NCBI RefSeq assembly: GCF_004331385.1
Contig: NZ_SJON01000002.1
Coordinates: 124,001-188,000, forward strand
Length of the DNA stretch: 64,000 bases
From: Enterobacter quasihormaechei
GTDB lineage: Bacteria > Pseudomonadota > Gammaproteobacteria > Enterobacterales > Enterobacteriaceae
Direction: 5' to 3'
A program made the position numbers and the translations under genes. The notes below the pieces were generated by a model, which ran no database searches, was not told the origin of the DNA, and saw only the letters and a program-made list of their open reading frames with translations. Positions 10,679 to 21,263 of this stretch are shown in pieces. Numbering within the stretch: the first letter of the stretch is position 1; every line of letters starts with the position of its first letter.

Positions 10679-13438
10679 ATGACCAACTACAGCCTGCGCG
10701 CACGCATGATGATTTTGATCCTCGCTCCTACCGTTCTCATCGGTTTGCTGCTGAGCATTTTCTTTGTGGTGCATCGCTATAACGATTTGCAGAGGCAGCT
10801 TGAAGATGCCGGGGCCAGCATTATCGAACCGCTGGCCGTCTCCAGCGAGTACGGCATGAACCTGCAAAACCGCGAATCCATTGGTCAGTTAATCAGCGTG
10901 CTGCACCGCCGACATTCAGAGATCGTGCGCGCCATTTCCGTTTACGACGAACATAACCGCCTGTTCGTTACCTCGAATTTTCATCTGGATCCCACGTCGC
11001 TGAAAATCCCGGAAGGTACGCCCTTCCCGCGTCATCTCACGGTCCTGCGGCGCGGCGATATCATGATCCTGCGCACGCCGATTATCTCGGAAAGCTATTC
11101 ACCCGATGAATCAGCCCAGTCGGATGCGAAGTCCAGCAATAATATGCTGGGATACGTGGCGCTGGAGCTGGATCTCAAGTCGGTGCGGCTCCAGCAGTAC
11201 AAAGAAATATTCATTTCCGGCGTGATGATGCTGTTCTGTATCGGCATTGCGCTAATCTTCGGCTGGCGACTGATGCGCGACGTCACGGGGCCAATTCGCA
11301 ACATGGTGAATACCGTTGACCGGATCCGTCGGGGTCAGCTCGACAGCCGCGTGGAAGGCTTTATGCTCGGCGAGCTGGATATGCTAAAAAACGGCATCAA
11401 CTCGATGGCGATGTCGCTGGCGGCCTATCACGAAGAGATGCAGCACAACGTTGACCAGGCAACCTCCGACCTGCGCGAAACGCTGGAGCAGATGGAGATC
11501 CAGAACGTGGAGCTGGATCTGGCGAAAAAACGCGCGCAGGAGGCGGCTCGTATTAAGTCTGAATTCCTGGCGAACATGTCGCACGAGCTGCGAACGCCGC
11601 TGAACGGGGTGATCGGCTTCACCCGCCTGACGCTCAAAAGCGAGCTGAATCCAACCCAGCGCGATCACCTGCATACCATAGAACGATCGGCCAACAACCT
11701 GCTGACCATCATTAACGACGTGCTGGACTTCTCGAAGCTGGAAGCGGGCAAGCTGATTCTGGAGAGTATTCCGTTCCCGCTGCGCAGCACCCTGGATGAC
11801 GTGGTCACGCTGCTTGCCCACTCCTCGCATGATAAGGGGCTGGAGCTGACGCTCAATATTAAAAACGACGTGCCGGATAACGTCATTGGCGACCCGCTCC
11901 GCCTGCAACAGGTCATCACCAATCTGGTGGGCAACGCGATCAAATTCACCGAGAGCGGCAACATTGACATTCTGGTCGAAAAACGGGCGCTCAGTAATAA
12001 CAAGGTCCAGATTGAGGTGCAGATCCGGGATACCGGCATCGGCATTCCGGAGCGCGATCAGTCGCGTCTGTTCCAGGCGTTCCGCCAGGCCGATGCGAGC
12101 ATTTCCCGTCGTCACGGCGGAACGGGCCTGGGGCTGGTGATCACCCAAAAGCTGGTGAAAGAGATGGGAGGCGATATCTCCTTCCACAGCCAGCCTAACC
12201 GGGGCTCGACCTTCTGGTTCCATATCAATCTCGACCTTAATCCGAACGTGCAGACCGACGGTCCGGTCACCGACTGCCTGAAAGGGATGCGTCTGGCCTA
12301 TGTGGAACCGAATGCCGCCGCGGCGCAGTGTACGCTGGATGTGTTAAGCACTACGCCGCTGGAGGTGGTTTACAGCCCGACCTTCTCCGCGCTCGCGAAC
12401 GATCATTACGATATCCTTTTGATGGGTATTCCGGTGACGTTTACCGGAGAGCTCACCATGCAGCAGGAACGCCTGGCGAAGGCGGCCTCAATGACGGACT
12501 ACCTGCTGCTGGCTCTGCCGTGCCACGCCCAGCTTAATGCTGAAGAGCTGAAAAACGACGGGGCGGCGGCGTGTCTGCTGAAACCCCTCACCGCCACACG
12601 GCTGTTACCCGCGTTGACCGAATATTGCCGTCTGACGAATCAGCCCCTGCTGCTGGCGAACGACGAACGTAAGCTCCCGATGACGGTGATGGCTGTGGAC
12701 GATAACCCGGCCAACCTGAAGCTGATTGGCGTGCTGCTTGAGGATCAGGTTCAGCACGTTGAGCTGTGTACCAGCGGCGCCGAAGCCGTAGAGCAGGCCA
12801 AACAGATGCAGTTTGACCTGATCCTGATGGACATTCAGATGCCGGGCATGGATGGCATCCGCGCCTGCGAGCTGATTCGCCAGCTTCCGCACCAGCAGCA
12901 GACGCCGGTGATTGCCGTGACGGCGCACGCGATGGCGGGACAAAAAGAGAAGCTGCTGGGTGCGGGCATGAACGATTATCTGGCGAAACCGATCGACGAA
13001 GAGAAGCTGCACAGCCTGCTGCTGCGCTACAAGCCGGGTCACATTGGCGGGACATACACCATTTCAGCTGAATCGCCGGAAATCAGCGTCAACCAGAATG
13101 CCACGTTTGACTGGCAACTGGCGCTGCGGCAGGCGGCGGGCAAAGCCGATCTGGCGCGCGATATGCTGCAAATGCTGGTGGACTTCCTGCCTGAGATTCG
13201 AAATAAGGTAGAAGAACAGCTGGTGGGTGAAAATCCTGAAGGGCTGCTGGAGGCTATCCATAAGCTACACGGCAGCTGCGGCTACAGCGGCGTGCCGCGG
13301 CTGAAAAATCTCTGCCAGCTGCTTGAACAGCAGCTCCGCGCGGGTACGCCGGAATCAGATCTTGAACCGGAATTTCTGGAGCTGCTGGACGAGATGGACA
13401 ACGTGACGCGGGAAGCGATGAAGGTGTTGGGGAACTAA
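10679..13438 (+). CDS. barA: Hybrid sensor histidine kinase BarA
   Basis: A 919-residue protein (E. coli 918). Order: inner-membrane helix near 10-30, periplasmic sensor, second helix ([14 protein letters not shown]) near 180, HAMP linker (about 195-250) and coiled coil, then a histidine kinase domain with H-box [18 protein letters not shown]-box [10 protein letters not shown] and G-boxes DTGIGIP and GGTGLGL. A receiver domain follows with [10 protein letters not shown] and the phosphorylated Asp in [13 protein letters not shown], then a C-terminal HPt domain with His in [11 protein letters not shown]. This is a complete tripartite phosphorelay. BarA senses short-chain carboxylates and phosphorylates UvrY (not in window), which activates csrB about 7 kb downstream here. 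Confidence 0.97.
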   Translation: MTNYSLRARMMILILAPTVLIGLLLSIFFVVHRYNDLQRQLEDAGASIIEPLAVSSEYGMNLQNRESIGQLISVLHRRHSEIVRAISVYDEHNRLFVTSNFHLDPTSLKIPEGTPFPRHLTVLRRGDIMILRTPIISESYSPDESAQSDAKSSNNMLGYVALELDLKSVRLQQYKEIFISGVMMLFCIGIALIFGWRLMRDVTGPIRNMVNTVDRIRRGQLDSRVEGFMLGELDMLKNGINSMAMSLAAYHEEMQHNVDQATSDLRETLEQMEIQNVELDLAKKRAQEAARIKSEFLANMSHELRTPLNGVIGFTRLTLKSELNPTQRDHLHTIERSANNLLTIINDVLDFSKLEAGKLILESIPFPLRSTLDDVVTLLAHSSHDKGLELTLNIKNDVPDNVIGDPLRLQQVITNLVGNAIKFTESGNIDILVEKRALSNNKVQIEVQIRDTGIGIPERDQSRLFQAFRQADASISRRHGGTGLGLVITQKLVKEMGGDISFHSQPNRGSTFWFHINLDLNPNVQTDGPVTDCLKGMRLAYVEPNAAAAQCTLDVLSTTPLEVVYSPTFSALANDHYDILLMGIPVTFTGELTMQQERLAKAASMTDYLLLALPCHAQLNAEELKNDGAAACLLKPLTATRLLPALTEYCRLTNQPLLLANDERKLPMTVMAVDDNPANLKLIGVLLEDQVQHVELCTSGAEAVEQAKQMQFDLILMDIQMPGMDGIRACELIRQLPHQQQTPVIAVTAHAMAGQKEKLLGAGMNDYLAKPIDEEKLHSLLLRYKPGHIGGTYTISAESPEISVNQNATFDWQLALRQAAGKADLARDMLQMLVDFLPEIRNKVEEQLVGENPEGLLEAIHKLHGSCGYSGVPRLKNLCQLLEQQLRAGTPESDLEPEFLELLDEMDNVTREAMKVLGN

Positions 13439-13445
13439 GACAATA

Positions 13446-13477
13446 GCCCGGTGGCGCTTCGCTTACCGGGCCTACAG
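13446..13477. repeat. REP element downstream of barA
   Basis: GCCCGGTGGCGC and TACCGGGCCTACA form the REP palindrome in the 50-bp gap between the convergent barA and glycerate kinase genes. Confidence 0.85.
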
Positions 13478-13488
13478 GAGCACGATCG

Positions 13489-14634
13489 TTAACGCGAAAT
13501 CCCCTGCCCCACCTTTATGACCGCCGCAATATTCCTTGCGGCCATCTGCACGTTCTGTTGCGCATTTTCCAGCGCGTCCTCCAGGGAACAGATGGTGTAA
13601 ATCACGCTGAATACGGCATCCAGCCCATGCTCGTGCACCACGCCAACGTCCGCCGTCAGGCTGCCGGCAATGCCGATAACCGGTTTGTTGTAGCGTTTCG
13701 CGACTCTCGCTACGCCAACGGGCACTTTGCCGTGGATCGTCTGGCTGTCGATACGCCCTTCGCCCGTGATCACCAGATCGGCGTTCGCGACCTGTTCATC
13801 AAGATGCAGCGCATCGGTGACAATCTCAATGCCCTGACGAAGCTGCGCGCCGCAAAAAGCGTACAGCGCCGCCCCCATCCCGCCAGCCGCACCGCCGCCC
13901 GCCAGGTTTAAAACGTCGATATCCAGATCCCGGGCGATAATTTTTGCGAAATGCGCAAGCGCGTCGTCCAGCGTCCTGACCATTTCCGGCGTCGCCCCTT
14001 TCTGCGGACCGAATACCGCAGACGCGCCAGCCTCGCCGATCAGAGGGTTGGTCACATCGCAGGCCACTTCGATTCGGCAGGTTGCCAGCCGCTTGTCCAG
14101 CCCGCTGAGATCGATATGGGCAAGGCTAGCCAGTTCACCGCCGCCCGGCCCAACGTGCTGCGCTTTAGCATCCAGCAGTTTTACCCCCAGCGCCTGCACC
14201 ATGCCCGCGCCACCGTCATTGGTCGCGCTGCCCCCAATGCCGATAATGATATGCTTAACGCCCGCGTCCAGGGCATGACGGATGAGTTCCCCGGTTCCCC
14301 ACGAGGTGGTGATTAACGGGTTACGCTTTGCCGGAGCAACAAGCTCCAGGCCGCTCGCGGCCGCCATTTCGATAAACGCGCTTTTCCCGTCTCCGGATAA
14401 ACCGAAAAACCCTTCCACGCGTTCACCCAAAGGCCCGGTAACGGGAACATGGACAAGGCGCCCCTGCGTGGCGGCCACCATGGCCTCCACCGTTCCTTCG
14501 CCACCATCTGCAACCGGTAATTTGACGTATTCCGCTGAGGGGAAAATTTCGCGAAAACCGACCTCTATCGCTGTCGCCACCTCAAGCGCGCTCAAGCTTT
14601 CCTTATACGAGTCCGGAGCGATAACAATTTTCAT
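13489..14634 (-). CDS. garK: Glycerate 2-kinase (GarK/GlxK family)
   Basis: A 381-residue protein, the same length as E. coli GarK and GlxK. It phosphorylates D-glycerate to 2-phosphoglycerate, the last step of glucarate, galactarate and glyoxylate use. Family segments include [87 protein letters not shown] and [11 protein letters not shown]. From memory, its N-terminal half and [15 protein letters not shown] resemble GarK while the end ([10 protein letters not shown]) resembles GlxK, so the paralogue name is uncertain. It is the last gene of the gud cluster, 77 bp after gudD. E. coli has no kinase at this locus. Confidence 0.88.
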   Translation of the reverse strand: MKIVIAPDSYKESLSALEVATAIEVGFREIFPSAEYVKLPVADGGEGTVEAMVAATQGRLVHVPVTGPLGERVEGFFGLSGDGKSAFIEMAAASGLELVAPAKRNPLITTSWGTGELIRHALDAGVKHIIIGIGGSATNDGGAGMVQALGVKLLDAKAQHVGPGGGELASLAHIDLSGLDKRLATCRIEVACDVTNPLIGEAGASAVFGPQKGATPEMVRTLDDALAHFAKIIARDLDIDVLNLAGGGAAGGMGAALYAFCGAQLRQGIEIVTDALHLDEQVANADLVITGEGRIDSQTIHGKVPVGVARVAKRYNKPVIGIAGSLTADVGVVHEHGLDAVFSVIYTICSLEDALENAQQNVQMAARNIAAVIKVGQGISR

Positions 14635-14680
14635 AAGCCATCCTTACGCATGTTAGTTACGTTAAGCATACACCACGTAA

Positions 14681-14704
14681 GGGACCGCTAATGGGAGCGG
14701 TCCC
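14681..14704 (-). other. Intercistronic hairpin between gudD and glycerate kinase
   Basis: GGGACCGCT and AGCGGTCCC form a 9-bp stem with a six-base loop. No strong T run follows on the minus strand. It may protect the gudPXD message or partly attenuate the kinase. Confidence 0.6.
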
Positions 14705-14711
14705 AATGCGC

Positions 14712-16049
14712 TTATCGTACCATGCACGGACGTTTATTGTCGAATGACCACTCAGGGATCAGGTACTGCATCGCCAGCGCATCATCACGTGCGCCCAGGC
14801 CGTGTTTCTGGTACAGCTCGTGCGCTTTCATGACCTGATCCATATCCAGCTCAACGCCCAGACCCGGCGTGGCGGGAACCTGCACCATGCCTCCCTTGAT
14901 CTCAAACGGTCGTTTGGTCAGGCGCTGGTTGCCCTCCTGCCAGATCCAGTGGGTGTCGATGGCGGTAATGTTGCCCGGCGCGGCGGCGGCCACGTGGGTG
15001 AACATCGCCAGCGAAATGTCGAAATGGTTGTTGGAGTGCGAGCCCCAGGTCAGGCCAAACTCGTGGCACATCTGCGCCACGCGAACCGAGCCCTGCATCG
15101 TCCAGAAGTGCGGATCTGCCAGCGGAATATCCACCGATTGCAGCGAGAGCGTGTGCCCCATCTGGCGCCAGTCGGTTGCGATCATGTTCGTGGCGGTTGG
15201 CAGCCCGGTGGCGCGACGGAACTCCGCCATCACTTCACGTCCGGAGAACCCCTGCTCTGCACCGCACGGATCTTCCGCGTAGGCCAGCACGCCCTTGAGC
15301 TGCTTGCCAATGCCGATCGCTTCATCAAGAGACCAGGCGCCGTTCGGATCCAGCGTGACGCGCGCCTGCGGGAAACGCTTCGCCAGCGCGGTAATCGCCT
15401 CTGCCTCTTGTTCACCGGCCAGCACGCCGCCCTTCAGCTTGAAGTCGTTGAAGCCATATTTTTCATACGCCGCTTCCGCCAGGCGCACCACCGCGTCCGG
15501 CGTCATCGCCTCATCGTGGCGCACGCGATACCAGTCGCATTTTTCGTCCGGCTGGCTCTGGTACGGCAGCGGGGTGAGGTTGCGGTTGCCGATAAAGAAC
15601 AGGTAACCGAGCATTTCCACTTCGCTGCGCTGCTGGCCGTCCCCCAGCAGGGAGGCAACGTTGACGCCCAGATGCTGGCCTAAGAGATCCAGCATCGCGG
15701 CTTCAATGCCTGTGACCACGTGGATAGTGGTGCGAAGATCAAACGTTTGCAGGCCACGGCCACCCGCATCGCGATCGGCAAAAGTGTTACGCACGCTGGT
15801 CAACACATTTTTGTACTCGCCCAGCGCTTTACCCACCACCAGCGGAATGGCGTCCTCCAGCGTTTTACGGATCTTCTCCCCGCCCGGGATTTCACCCACA
15901 CCGGTGTGTCCTGAGTTGTCCTTGATCACCACGATATTGCGGGTGAAGAACGGCGCGTGAGCGCCGCTCAGGTTCATCAACATGCTGTCATGTCCCGCGA
16001 CGGGGATAATCTGCATGGAGGTGACTACAGGGGTAGAAAATGTGCTCAT
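14712..16049 (-). CDS. gudD: Glucarate dehydratase
   Basis: A 445-residue enolase-superfamily protein (E. coli GudD 446). It dehydrates D-glucarate or L-idarate to 5-keto-4-deoxyglucarate. The capping domain begins with [18 protein letters not shown]. The barrel carries the KxK motif in DFKLKGG, metal ligands in [19 protein letters not shown] and ATNMIATDW, and the catalytic His in [13 protein letters not shown]. It is the third gene of gudP-gudX-gudD, 15 bp after gudX. Very close similarity to gudX reflects an old tandem duplication, and the duplicated DNA is visible in shared segments such as [20 protein letters not shown]. Confidence 0.97.
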   Translation of the reverse strand: MSTFSTPVVTSMQIIPVAGHDSMLMNLSGAHAPFFTRNIVVIKDNSGHTGVGEIPGGEKIRKTLEDAIPLVVGKALGEYKNVLTSVRNTFADRDAGGRGLQTFDLRTTIHVVTGIEAAMLDLLGQHLGVNVASLLGDGQQRSEVEMLGYLFFIGNRNLTPLPYQSQPDEKCDWYRVRHDEAMTPDAVVRLAEAAYEKYGFNDFKLKGGVLAGEQEAEAITALAKRFPQARVTLDPNGAWSLDEAIGIGKQLKGVLAYAEDPCGAEQGFSGREVMAEFRRATGLPTATNMIATDWRQMGHTLSLQSVDIPLADPHFWTMQGSVRVAQMCHEFGLTWGSHSNNHFDISLAMFTHVAAAAPGNITAIDTHWIWQEGNQRLTKRPFEIKGGMVQVPATPGLGVELDMDQVMKAHELYQKHGLGARDDALAMQYLIPEWSFDNKRPCMVR

Positions 16050-16064
16050 CGTTCGATCCTTTTT

Positions 16065-17408
16065 TCAGTGACGTCCAAAAACAGGGCGCTTACGGTCAAA
16101 TGTCCAGCCGGGGATAAGGTACTGCATCGGGCCCGCGTCATTGCGCGCGCCGCCCGGCAATTTTTTATACGCTTCATGCGCCTTGTGGATCTGATCCCAG
16201 TCAAGCTCCACGCCCAGCCCCGGCGCATCCGGTACGGCAATGGTGCCGTTTTTGATTTCAAGTGGATTTTTGGTCAGGCGCGCTTCGCCCTCCTGCCAGA
16301 TCCAGTGGGTGTCGATGGCGGTCGGGTTGCCCGGCGCCGCCGCGCCAACGTGGGTAAACATCGCCAGCGAAATGTCGAAATGGTTATTGGAGTGGCAGCC
16401 CCAGGTAAGCCCCCAGTCATCGCACAGCTGCGCCACGCGCACCGCGCCGGAAAGGGTCCAGAAGTGCGGGTCTGCCAGCGGAATGTCCACCGCATTCAGC
16501 ATCACCGCGTGCCCCATTTCGCGCCAGTTGGTGGCGATCATGTTGGTTGCGACCGGCAGTCCGGTGGCGCGGCGGAACTCCGCCATCACCTCGCGGCCAG
16601 AGAAGCCCTGCTCCGCGCCGCACGGATCTTCCGCGTAGGTCAGCACGTCGCCCAGCCCTTTGCACAGCGCGATAGCTTCATCGAGCAGCCATGCGCCGTT
16701 CGGATCGACGGTGATGCGCGCCTCCGGGAAGCGTTTTTTCAACGCCCGTACGCTGTCAATCTCCTGCTCGCCCGGCAGGACGCCGCCTTTTAGCTTGAAG
16801 TCTTTGAAGCCGTAGCGATCCTGCGCCGCCTCTGCCAGGCGTACCACCGCCTCGGCGTTGAGCGCTTCCTGATGACGCAGGTGATACCACTCGTGGCTGC
16901 CTGGGGAGCGATCCAGATACGGCAGATCGGTTTTAGTCCGGTCGCCAATGTAGAACAGATAGCCCAGCACCGTTACCGCATCACGCTGTTTGCCAGGCCC
17001 CAGCAGCTCGCAGACGGGCACGTTCAGCACCTTGCCCAGTAAATCAAGGAGAGCCGCCTCCAGCGCCGCCACCGCGTTAACCCGCAGTTCAAATGTCCAG
17101 GCGCCTTTACCGAAGGTATCAAAATCCGCCGACTGGTTGCCCTTATGCACGCGCTGGACCACCTTGTTCAGGCGGGCGACCTCCTGCCCAACCACCTGCG
17201 GGATGGCGTCGACCAGCGTCTGGTAAATCACCTCTCCGCCGGGCGCTTCCCCGACGCCGGTATTTCCTGCACTGTCGGTCAGCACCACGATGTTGCGGGT
17301 AAACCAGGCGTTATGCGCGCCGCCAATGTTGAGCAGCATGCTGTCCTGCCCCGCCACCGGGATGACCTTCATCTCCGTTACGATAGGGCTTGATTGCGTT
17401 GTCATCAT
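16065..17408 (-). CDS. gudX: Glucarate dehydratase-related protein GudX
   Basis: A 447-residue paralogue of GudD with the same superfamily motifs: [35 protein letters not shown] and [13 protein letters not shown]. coli GudX has much lower glucarate dehydratase activity than GudD and its physiological role is unclear. All recognisable catalytic motifs appear kept. The start is either of two adjacent ATG codons: 17408 overlaps the gudP stop by four bases (ATGA), while 17405 overlaps by one. Either implies translational coupling to the transporter. The equivalent E. coli protein (446 residues) fits the second ATG. Confidence 0.95.
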   Translation of the reverse strand: MMTTQSSPIVTEMKVIPVAGQDSMLLNIGGAHNAWFTRNIVVLTDSAGNTGVGEAPGGEVIYQTLVDAIPQVVGQEVARLNKVVQRVHKGNQSADFDTFGKGAWTFELRVNAVAALEAALLDLLGKVLNVPVCELLGPGKQRDAVTVLGYLFYIGDRTKTDLPYLDRSPGSHEWYHLRHQEALNAEAVVRLAEAAQDRYGFKDFKLKGGVLPGEQEIDSVRALKKRFPEARITVDPNGAWLLDEAIALCKGLGDVLTYAEDPCGAEQGFSGREVMAEFRRATGLPVATNMIATNWREMGHAVMLNAVDIPLADPHFWTLSGAVRVAQLCDDWGLTWGCHSNNHFDISLAMFTHVGAAAPGNPTAIDTHWIWQEGEARLTKNPLEIKNGTIAVPDAPGLGVELDWDQIHKAHEAYKKLPGGARNDAGPMQYLIPGWTFDRKRPVFGRH

Positions 17409-18760
17409 CCGCGCTCCCCAACAGGTTTCAGTTCGATACGTTTGATATCGCCCACCAGCACCAGATAACTGAGTACCGCCACCAGCGCATGGACGCCAAC
17501 ATAAATCAGCGCGCCGTTAAACGAGCCGGTGGTGCCGACGATGTACCCGATAGCGATTGGGGTGACAATGCCGGAAATGTTGCCAAACATGTTGAACAGA
17601 CCGCCGCTCAGGCCGCTGATCTCTTTCGGCGCGGTGTCTGCCATTACAGCCCAGCCCAGCGCGCCAATGCCCTTACCGAAGAAGGCCATCGCCATAAAGC
17701 CGATGATCATCCACTCCGCGCTGACGTAGTTACAGAACACCATGGTCATGGAGAGCAGCATCCCGAGCACGATGGGCGTTTTACGCGCAATGTTCAGCGA
17801 ACCGGTACGACGCATCAGCCAGTCGGAAATAACCCCGCCGAGGACCCCGCCCACAAAGCCACAGATGGCCGGTACGGAGGCGACAAACCCCGCCTTCAGA
17901 ATCGACATGCCGCGCGCCTGCACCAGGTAAACCGGGAACCAGGTGATGAAGAAGTAGGTTAAGGCGTTAATGCAGTACTGGCCGAGATAGATGCCGATCA
18001 TCATACGTGAGCCGACGAGCTGCTTGATCTGCGCCCATTTCTGGCTGAACGGGACCTTAGCCTTTTGGGTTTTCTGATCCATGTTGATCAGCGCCCCGCC
18101 TTCCGCAATATAGTCCAGCTCTTTCTTGTTCACGCCCGGGTGCTGGTTTGGTTCGTGGATCACCTTCAGCCAGATGAAGCTGATGACGATCCCCAGCCCG
18201 CCCATGAAGAAGAAGACGTGTGACCAGCCCACTTCATGCGTCAGCCAGCCCATGATGGGCGCGAAAATGACCGTTGCAAAGTATTGCGCCGAGTTAAAAA
18301 TGGCTACCGCCGTTCCCCTCTCCTGCGCCGGGAACCAGGCGGCCACGATGCGGCTGTTACCGGGGAAAGACGGCGCTTCCGCTAAGCCCACCAGGAAGCG
18401 GAGGGTAAAGAGCGCAATGATGATGCCGAAGCCGCTGAAGATATCCACGAAGCCCTGCAACAGGGTGAACATCGACCAGATAAAGATGGACCAGAAGTAG
18501 ACCCGTTTTGAGCCGAAGCGGTCAAGCAGCCAGCCGCCAGGGATTTGGCCGATAACGTAGGCCCATGAAAATGCGGAGAAAACATAACCCATACCAACCG
18601 GATCGAGCCCGATGTCTTTTGCCATCTCAGAGCCGGCAATGGACAACGTGGCGCGGTCGCCGTAGTTGAAAGACGTGACGATAAACAGCATCACCACTAT
18701 CCAGTAGCGAGCGTTGGTGCGCTTCTCAGCGCTGCTCGCCGCGTGGCTTAATGTACTCAT
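17405..18760 (-). CDS. gudP: D-glucarate/D-glycerate MFS transporter
   Basis: A 451-residue major facilitator protein of the anion:cation symporter (phthalate permease) group, with about 12 membrane helices. Signature segments are [29 protein letters not shown] in the 2-3 loop, and [16 protein letters not shown]. It is near identical to E. coli GudP (450). It is the first gene of the gud operon. About 290 bp upstream carry no gene and probably hold its promoter; E. coli gud genes respond to the activator CdaR, but I cannot assign a CdaR site here. A hairpin (TTTGGG and CCCAAA, 18953-18971) also lies in that upstream region. Confidence 0.96.
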   Translation of the reverse strand: MSTLSHAASSAEKRTNARYWIVVMLFIVTSFNYGDRATLSIAGSEMAKDIGLDPVGMGYVFSAFSWAYVIGQIPGGWLLDRFGSKRVYFWSIFIWSMFTLLQGFVDIFSGFGIIIALFTLRFLVGLAEAPSFPGNSRIVAAWFPAQERGTAVAIFNSAQYFATVIFAPIMGWLTHEVGWSHVFFFMGGLGIVISFIWLKVIHEPNQHPGVNKKELDYIAEGGALINMDQKTQKAKVPFSQKWAQIKQLVGSRMMIGIYLGQYCINALTYFFITWFPVYLVQARGMSILKAGFVASVPAICGFVGGVLGGVISDWLMRRTGSLNIARKTPIVLGMLLSMTMVFCNYVSAEWMIIGFMAMAFFGKGIGALGWAVMADTAPKEISGLSGGLFNMFGNISGIVTPIAIGYIVGTTGSFNGALIYVGVHALVAVLSYLVLVGDIKRIELKPVGERG

Positions 18761-19018
18761 TGTTGCACTCCTGAAACATAGCTTTCGCCTGGTTCATTCT
18801 GTACAGCACCTGTAGGGTAATCAGAATGAGAGATTGGTGTTTGGTTTTGGTACGGCATCAAGCCGTTTTATAGTGACGAGAAAAGTATATGAAGGAGTGA
18901 TGCGTTCTCTCACCGTGCAGGAACACAACATTGAAGCATGCAGGGAACGTGGTTTGGGGCATAAGCCCAAAGTGATGGAAGATACTTCACGGAATTGAGG
19001 ATTTGGTGCGGCTTCGTT

Positions 19019-19051
19019 GCCGGGTGGCGGTTACGCCTTACCCGGCCTACG
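19019..19051. repeat. REP element downstream of yqcA
   Basis: GCCGGGTGGCGG and TTACCCGGCCTACG flank a short loop directly after the yqcA stop codon in the transcription direction. Confidence 0.85.
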
Positions 19052-19054
19052 AAA

Positions 19055-19504
19055 CTATTTAAGAAGCGTTGCCCAGTGTTCAACCCACGGGTTCGACACG
19101 CTTTCCGGTTCAGGGTGCTCACCGGCGTCGATCAGCAGCATCTCGCCGACGCGCTGCGCGCTCTGTTCCTGCAACAGCGCATCGAACTGCTTGCCGCCGC
19201 CGCAGAAGTTTGCATACGAGCTGTCACCCAGCGCGATGATGCCGTAATGTACGTCCGGCTGGTAGCCAAGCCGATCTTTAATCCCCTGGAAAAGCGGCAT
19301 GATGCTGTCCGGCAAATCGCCCTGCCCCGTGGTCGAGGTCACGATAAGAATGTATTTATCGGCGTACTTTTCCCAGTCAGCCAGCTCCGGATCTTCATAG
19401 ACCGTGGCTTTATGGCCCTGATTGACGAGGATTGCTTCCGCTTCCTCCGCCACCAGCAGCGAGTTGCCGTACATCGTGCCGACAAAAATACCTACTTCAG
19501 CCAT
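19055..19504 (-). CDS. yqcA: Flavodoxin YqcA
   Basis: A 149-residue protein, the same length as E. coli YqcA. The flavodoxin fold shows the FMN phosphate loop GTMYGNS (residues 9-15), the isoalloxazine loops [11 protein letters not shown] and [14 protein letters not shown]. It is a small cytoplasmic electron carrier whose partner is not well defined; it is a paralogue of MioC. It follows truC by 15 bp and is probably the last gene of a yqcC-truC-yqcA unit. Confidence 0.95.
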   Translation of the reverse strand: MAEVGIFVGTMYGNSLLVAEEAEAILVNQGHKATVYEDPELADWEKYADKYILIVTSTTGQGDLPDSIMPLFQGIKDRLGYQPDVHYGIIALGDSSYANFCGGGKQFDALLQEQSAQRVGEMLLIDAGEHPEPESVSNPWVEHWATLLK

Positions 19505-19519
19505 GCTTTGCTCCCGTCA

Positions 19520-20305
19520 TTATTGCGCTTGCTGTTCATCCTGAACGTTGCCTGCGGCAAACTCAACCCTTTCATTTTCGGGGAGTTGTCCCAGCCAGCC
19601 AAACTGTGACAGCGCCTGCATCCAGACCTCATCCAGCCCCGCACGAATAGTCAGCGGTTCGCCGGTAAACGGATGCGTCAGGCGCAGCTCGCTGGCGTGC
19701 AGCATCAGCCGGTTACAGCCAAAATGCTCTGCCGCACTGCGGTTCTGGCGCAGATCGCCGTGCTTGCTGTCGCCGATAATCGGGTGGCGCAGGTGCGCAA
19801 GGTGGCGGCGAAGCTGGTGCTTGCGCCCGGTTTTGGGCAAAAGCTCAACCAGCCCGTAGCGCGTGGTAGGAAATTTGCTGGTCGCCACCGGCAGTTCTGT
19901 GGTCGCCATACCGCGATACTCCGTCACCGCAGGCTGCGGGCCTTTATCCTCGCGGGCAAATTTATCGGCGATTTTATCCAGTTCCTCCACCAGCGGATAA
20001 TCCAGCGTGGCGGAATCCGTCAGCCAGCCGCGCACAATGGCGTGGTAGCGCTTCTGGATCTGGTGCTGTTCAAACTGCTGCGACAGCAGACGCCCGGCCT
20101 CGCTGGAAAGTCCCATCAGCAGAACGCCAGAGGTTGGCCGATCCAGACGATGGGCAGTGAAGACGTGCTGACCAATTTGATCGCGCACGGTTTGCATCAC
20201 CACCACTTTCTCATCGCGATCGAGCCAGCTTCTGTGTACCAGCCAGCCGGACGGTTTATTCACCGCCACCAGCCACTCATCCTGATACAGGATCTCAAGC
20301 GTCAT
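19520..20305 (-). CDS. truC: tRNA pseudouridine(65) synthase TruC
   Basis: A 261-residue protein (E. coli 260) of the RluA-type pseudouridine synthase family. The catalytic Asp is in HRLDRPTSGVLLMG. Other family segments are VAVNKPSGWLVHRS, ALVTEYRG-like AVTEYRGMATTELPV, TGRKHQLRRHLAHLRHPIIGD and LMLHASELRLTHP. It makes pseudouridine at position 65 of tRNA-Ile1 and tRNA-Asp. The start overlaps the yqcC stop by ATGA, indicating coupling. Confidence 0.95.
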   Translation of the reverse strand: MTLEILYQDEWLVAVNKPSGWLVHRSWLDRDEKVVVMQTVRDQIGQHVFTAHRLDRPTSGVLLMGLSSEAGRLLSQQFEQHQIQKRYHAIVRGWLTDSATLDYPLVEELDKIADKFAREDKGPQPAVTEYRGMATTELPVATSKFPTTRYGLVELLPKTGRKHQLRRHLAHLRHPIIGDSKHGDLRQNRSAAEHFGCNRLMLHASELRLTHPFTGEPLTIRAGLDEVWMQALSQFGWLGQLPENERVEFAAGNVQDEQQAQ

Positions 20306-20631
20306 GCATCGTCACCGGCGAAAAGCGTATCCAGCTTTTCCAGCTCAACCAGCATAACGTCGCGCGCGGGGTGGGTTGCCTCCAGCGCCATTTCGTAATA
20401 GGGAGAGACGGCAAACGCCTGGGGCAAGGCGTGTCCTCCTTCCAGCAGCGCGTGCATGCGCGGAATTAATACCCACTGGAGCCATTCAAACGGGGACAGC
20501 GTATCCAGACAAAACGGTTGGGTGCTGGCGAACGCTTCTGGCTGCGGCGCATTGTCCTGCCACAGCTGATGCTGGCGCATAAGGGCTTCGATGGCGTGCA
20601 ATTGCGCACGAACGCTATCGTGATGCGTCAT
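20302..20631 (-). CDS. yqcC: Conserved DUF446 protein YqcC
   Basis: A 109-residue protein of unknown function, matching E. coli YqcC in length and in the core PFCLDTLSPFEWLQWVLIPRMHALL and AVSPYYEMALEA. It is acidic and alpha-helical in appearance, with no signal peptide or membrane helix. An in-frame extension up to 20739 reads into the csrB terminator and is not plausible, so the ATG at 20631 is chosen. It overlaps truC by four bases and lies just downstream of csrB, so read-through from csrB is possible. Confidence 0.92.
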   Translation of the reverse strand: MTHHDSVRAQLHAIEALMRQHQLWQDNAPQPEAFASTQPFCLDTLSPFEWLQWVLIPRMHALLEGGHALPQAFAVSPYYEMALEATHPARDVMLVELEKLDTLFAGDDA

Positions 20632-20687
20632 AGTAACCTCAACTGAAAAACGGAATGGCGCGAAGCATAGCATTGCGGAAGACAGAA

Positions 20688-21054
20688 ATAAAAAAAGGGA
20701 GCACTGTAAAAACAGTGCTCCCGGTTCGTTTCGCAGCATTCCAGCTACAATACGTGCTCCCTGCTCATCCGTGACAACTTTTCCTGATGCCCGAAGGCCT
20801 GGTCATCCCTTTACCTTTTGCTTCCTGCTCACATCGTCCTGATGTGTAGGTTTCATCCTGAAACGTCCTGGCCATCCTGACCCACCGACCATCCTGACCG
20901 GCTCTCGTTCTCCTTCCTGGAGGTGTCCCTTACGCATCCTGCGTGATCCACTTTGCTTCATCCTGAAGCCTTCCTGCGGCGTCGTCCTGACGTGTCCCTG
21001 ATAAGAAACGCCATCATCCTGATGTTCGTTTCTTGCGTCGGCATCCTGTCGACA
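20688..21054 (-). ncRNA. csrB: CsrB, CsrA-sequestering small RNA
   Basis: The minus strand from GTCGACAGG at 21054 to the terminator near 20688 gives about 367 nt (E. coli about 369). It carries roughly 22 GGA motifs, many as CAGGATG, CAGGACG or CAGGAAG in predicted hairpin loops, for example around CTTCAGGATGAAG and TTTCAGGATGAAA. The 3' end is a strong terminator with arms GGGAGCACTGT and ACAGTGCTCCC followed by seven T. CsrB binds many CsrA dimers and so relieves CsrA repression of glycogen, biofilm and related genes. The position between yqcC and syd matches E. coli. Only the ends and hairpins are inferred by eye. Confidence 0.96.
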
Positions 21055-21226
21055 GAGATAGAATCCGCTATTCTGCGTCGTCTTACAACCCACCTTGAGT
21101 GCAGTGTAAGCCAGGCGAAACGGGCGTTATCGATTAAGAAAATCGCTAACCTGTTGAAAGAAAAGTTAATATTAATCTTAAATCCATAAGACAATGCTAA
21201 TTGTTTCGGCGATGTCTCACAGAGCG

Positions 21227-21244
21227 TGTAAGAGATCTCTCACA
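21227..21244. promoter_or_regulatory. UvrY-type palindrome upstream of csrB
   Basis: TGTAAGAGATCTCTCACA is an 18-bp near-perfect palindrome centred about 180 bp upstream of the inferred csrB 5' end. E. coli csrB carries a closely similar distal palindrome bound by the response regulator UvrY. This ties the site to BarA, encoded in the same window. Confidence 0.8.
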
Positions 21245-21263
21245 CGCCCAGTAGCATCATGGA

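Noticed and set aside
14712-17408. Possible recent gene duplication or assembly error at gudD/gudX
   Set aside because: The two proteins differ throughout and correspond one to one with E. coli gudD and gudX, so the duplication is old and real.
20803-21060. The regularly repeated ATCCTGA motif seen at first as a possible repeat array or CRISPR
   Set aside because: Spacing is irregular and the motif is the complement of CsrA-binding GGA sites in csrB; length, ends and context match CsrB.
20803-21194. Short open frames across csrB
   Set aside because: They are formed by the repeated CAGGATG motifs of the CsrB RNA and are not translated genes.
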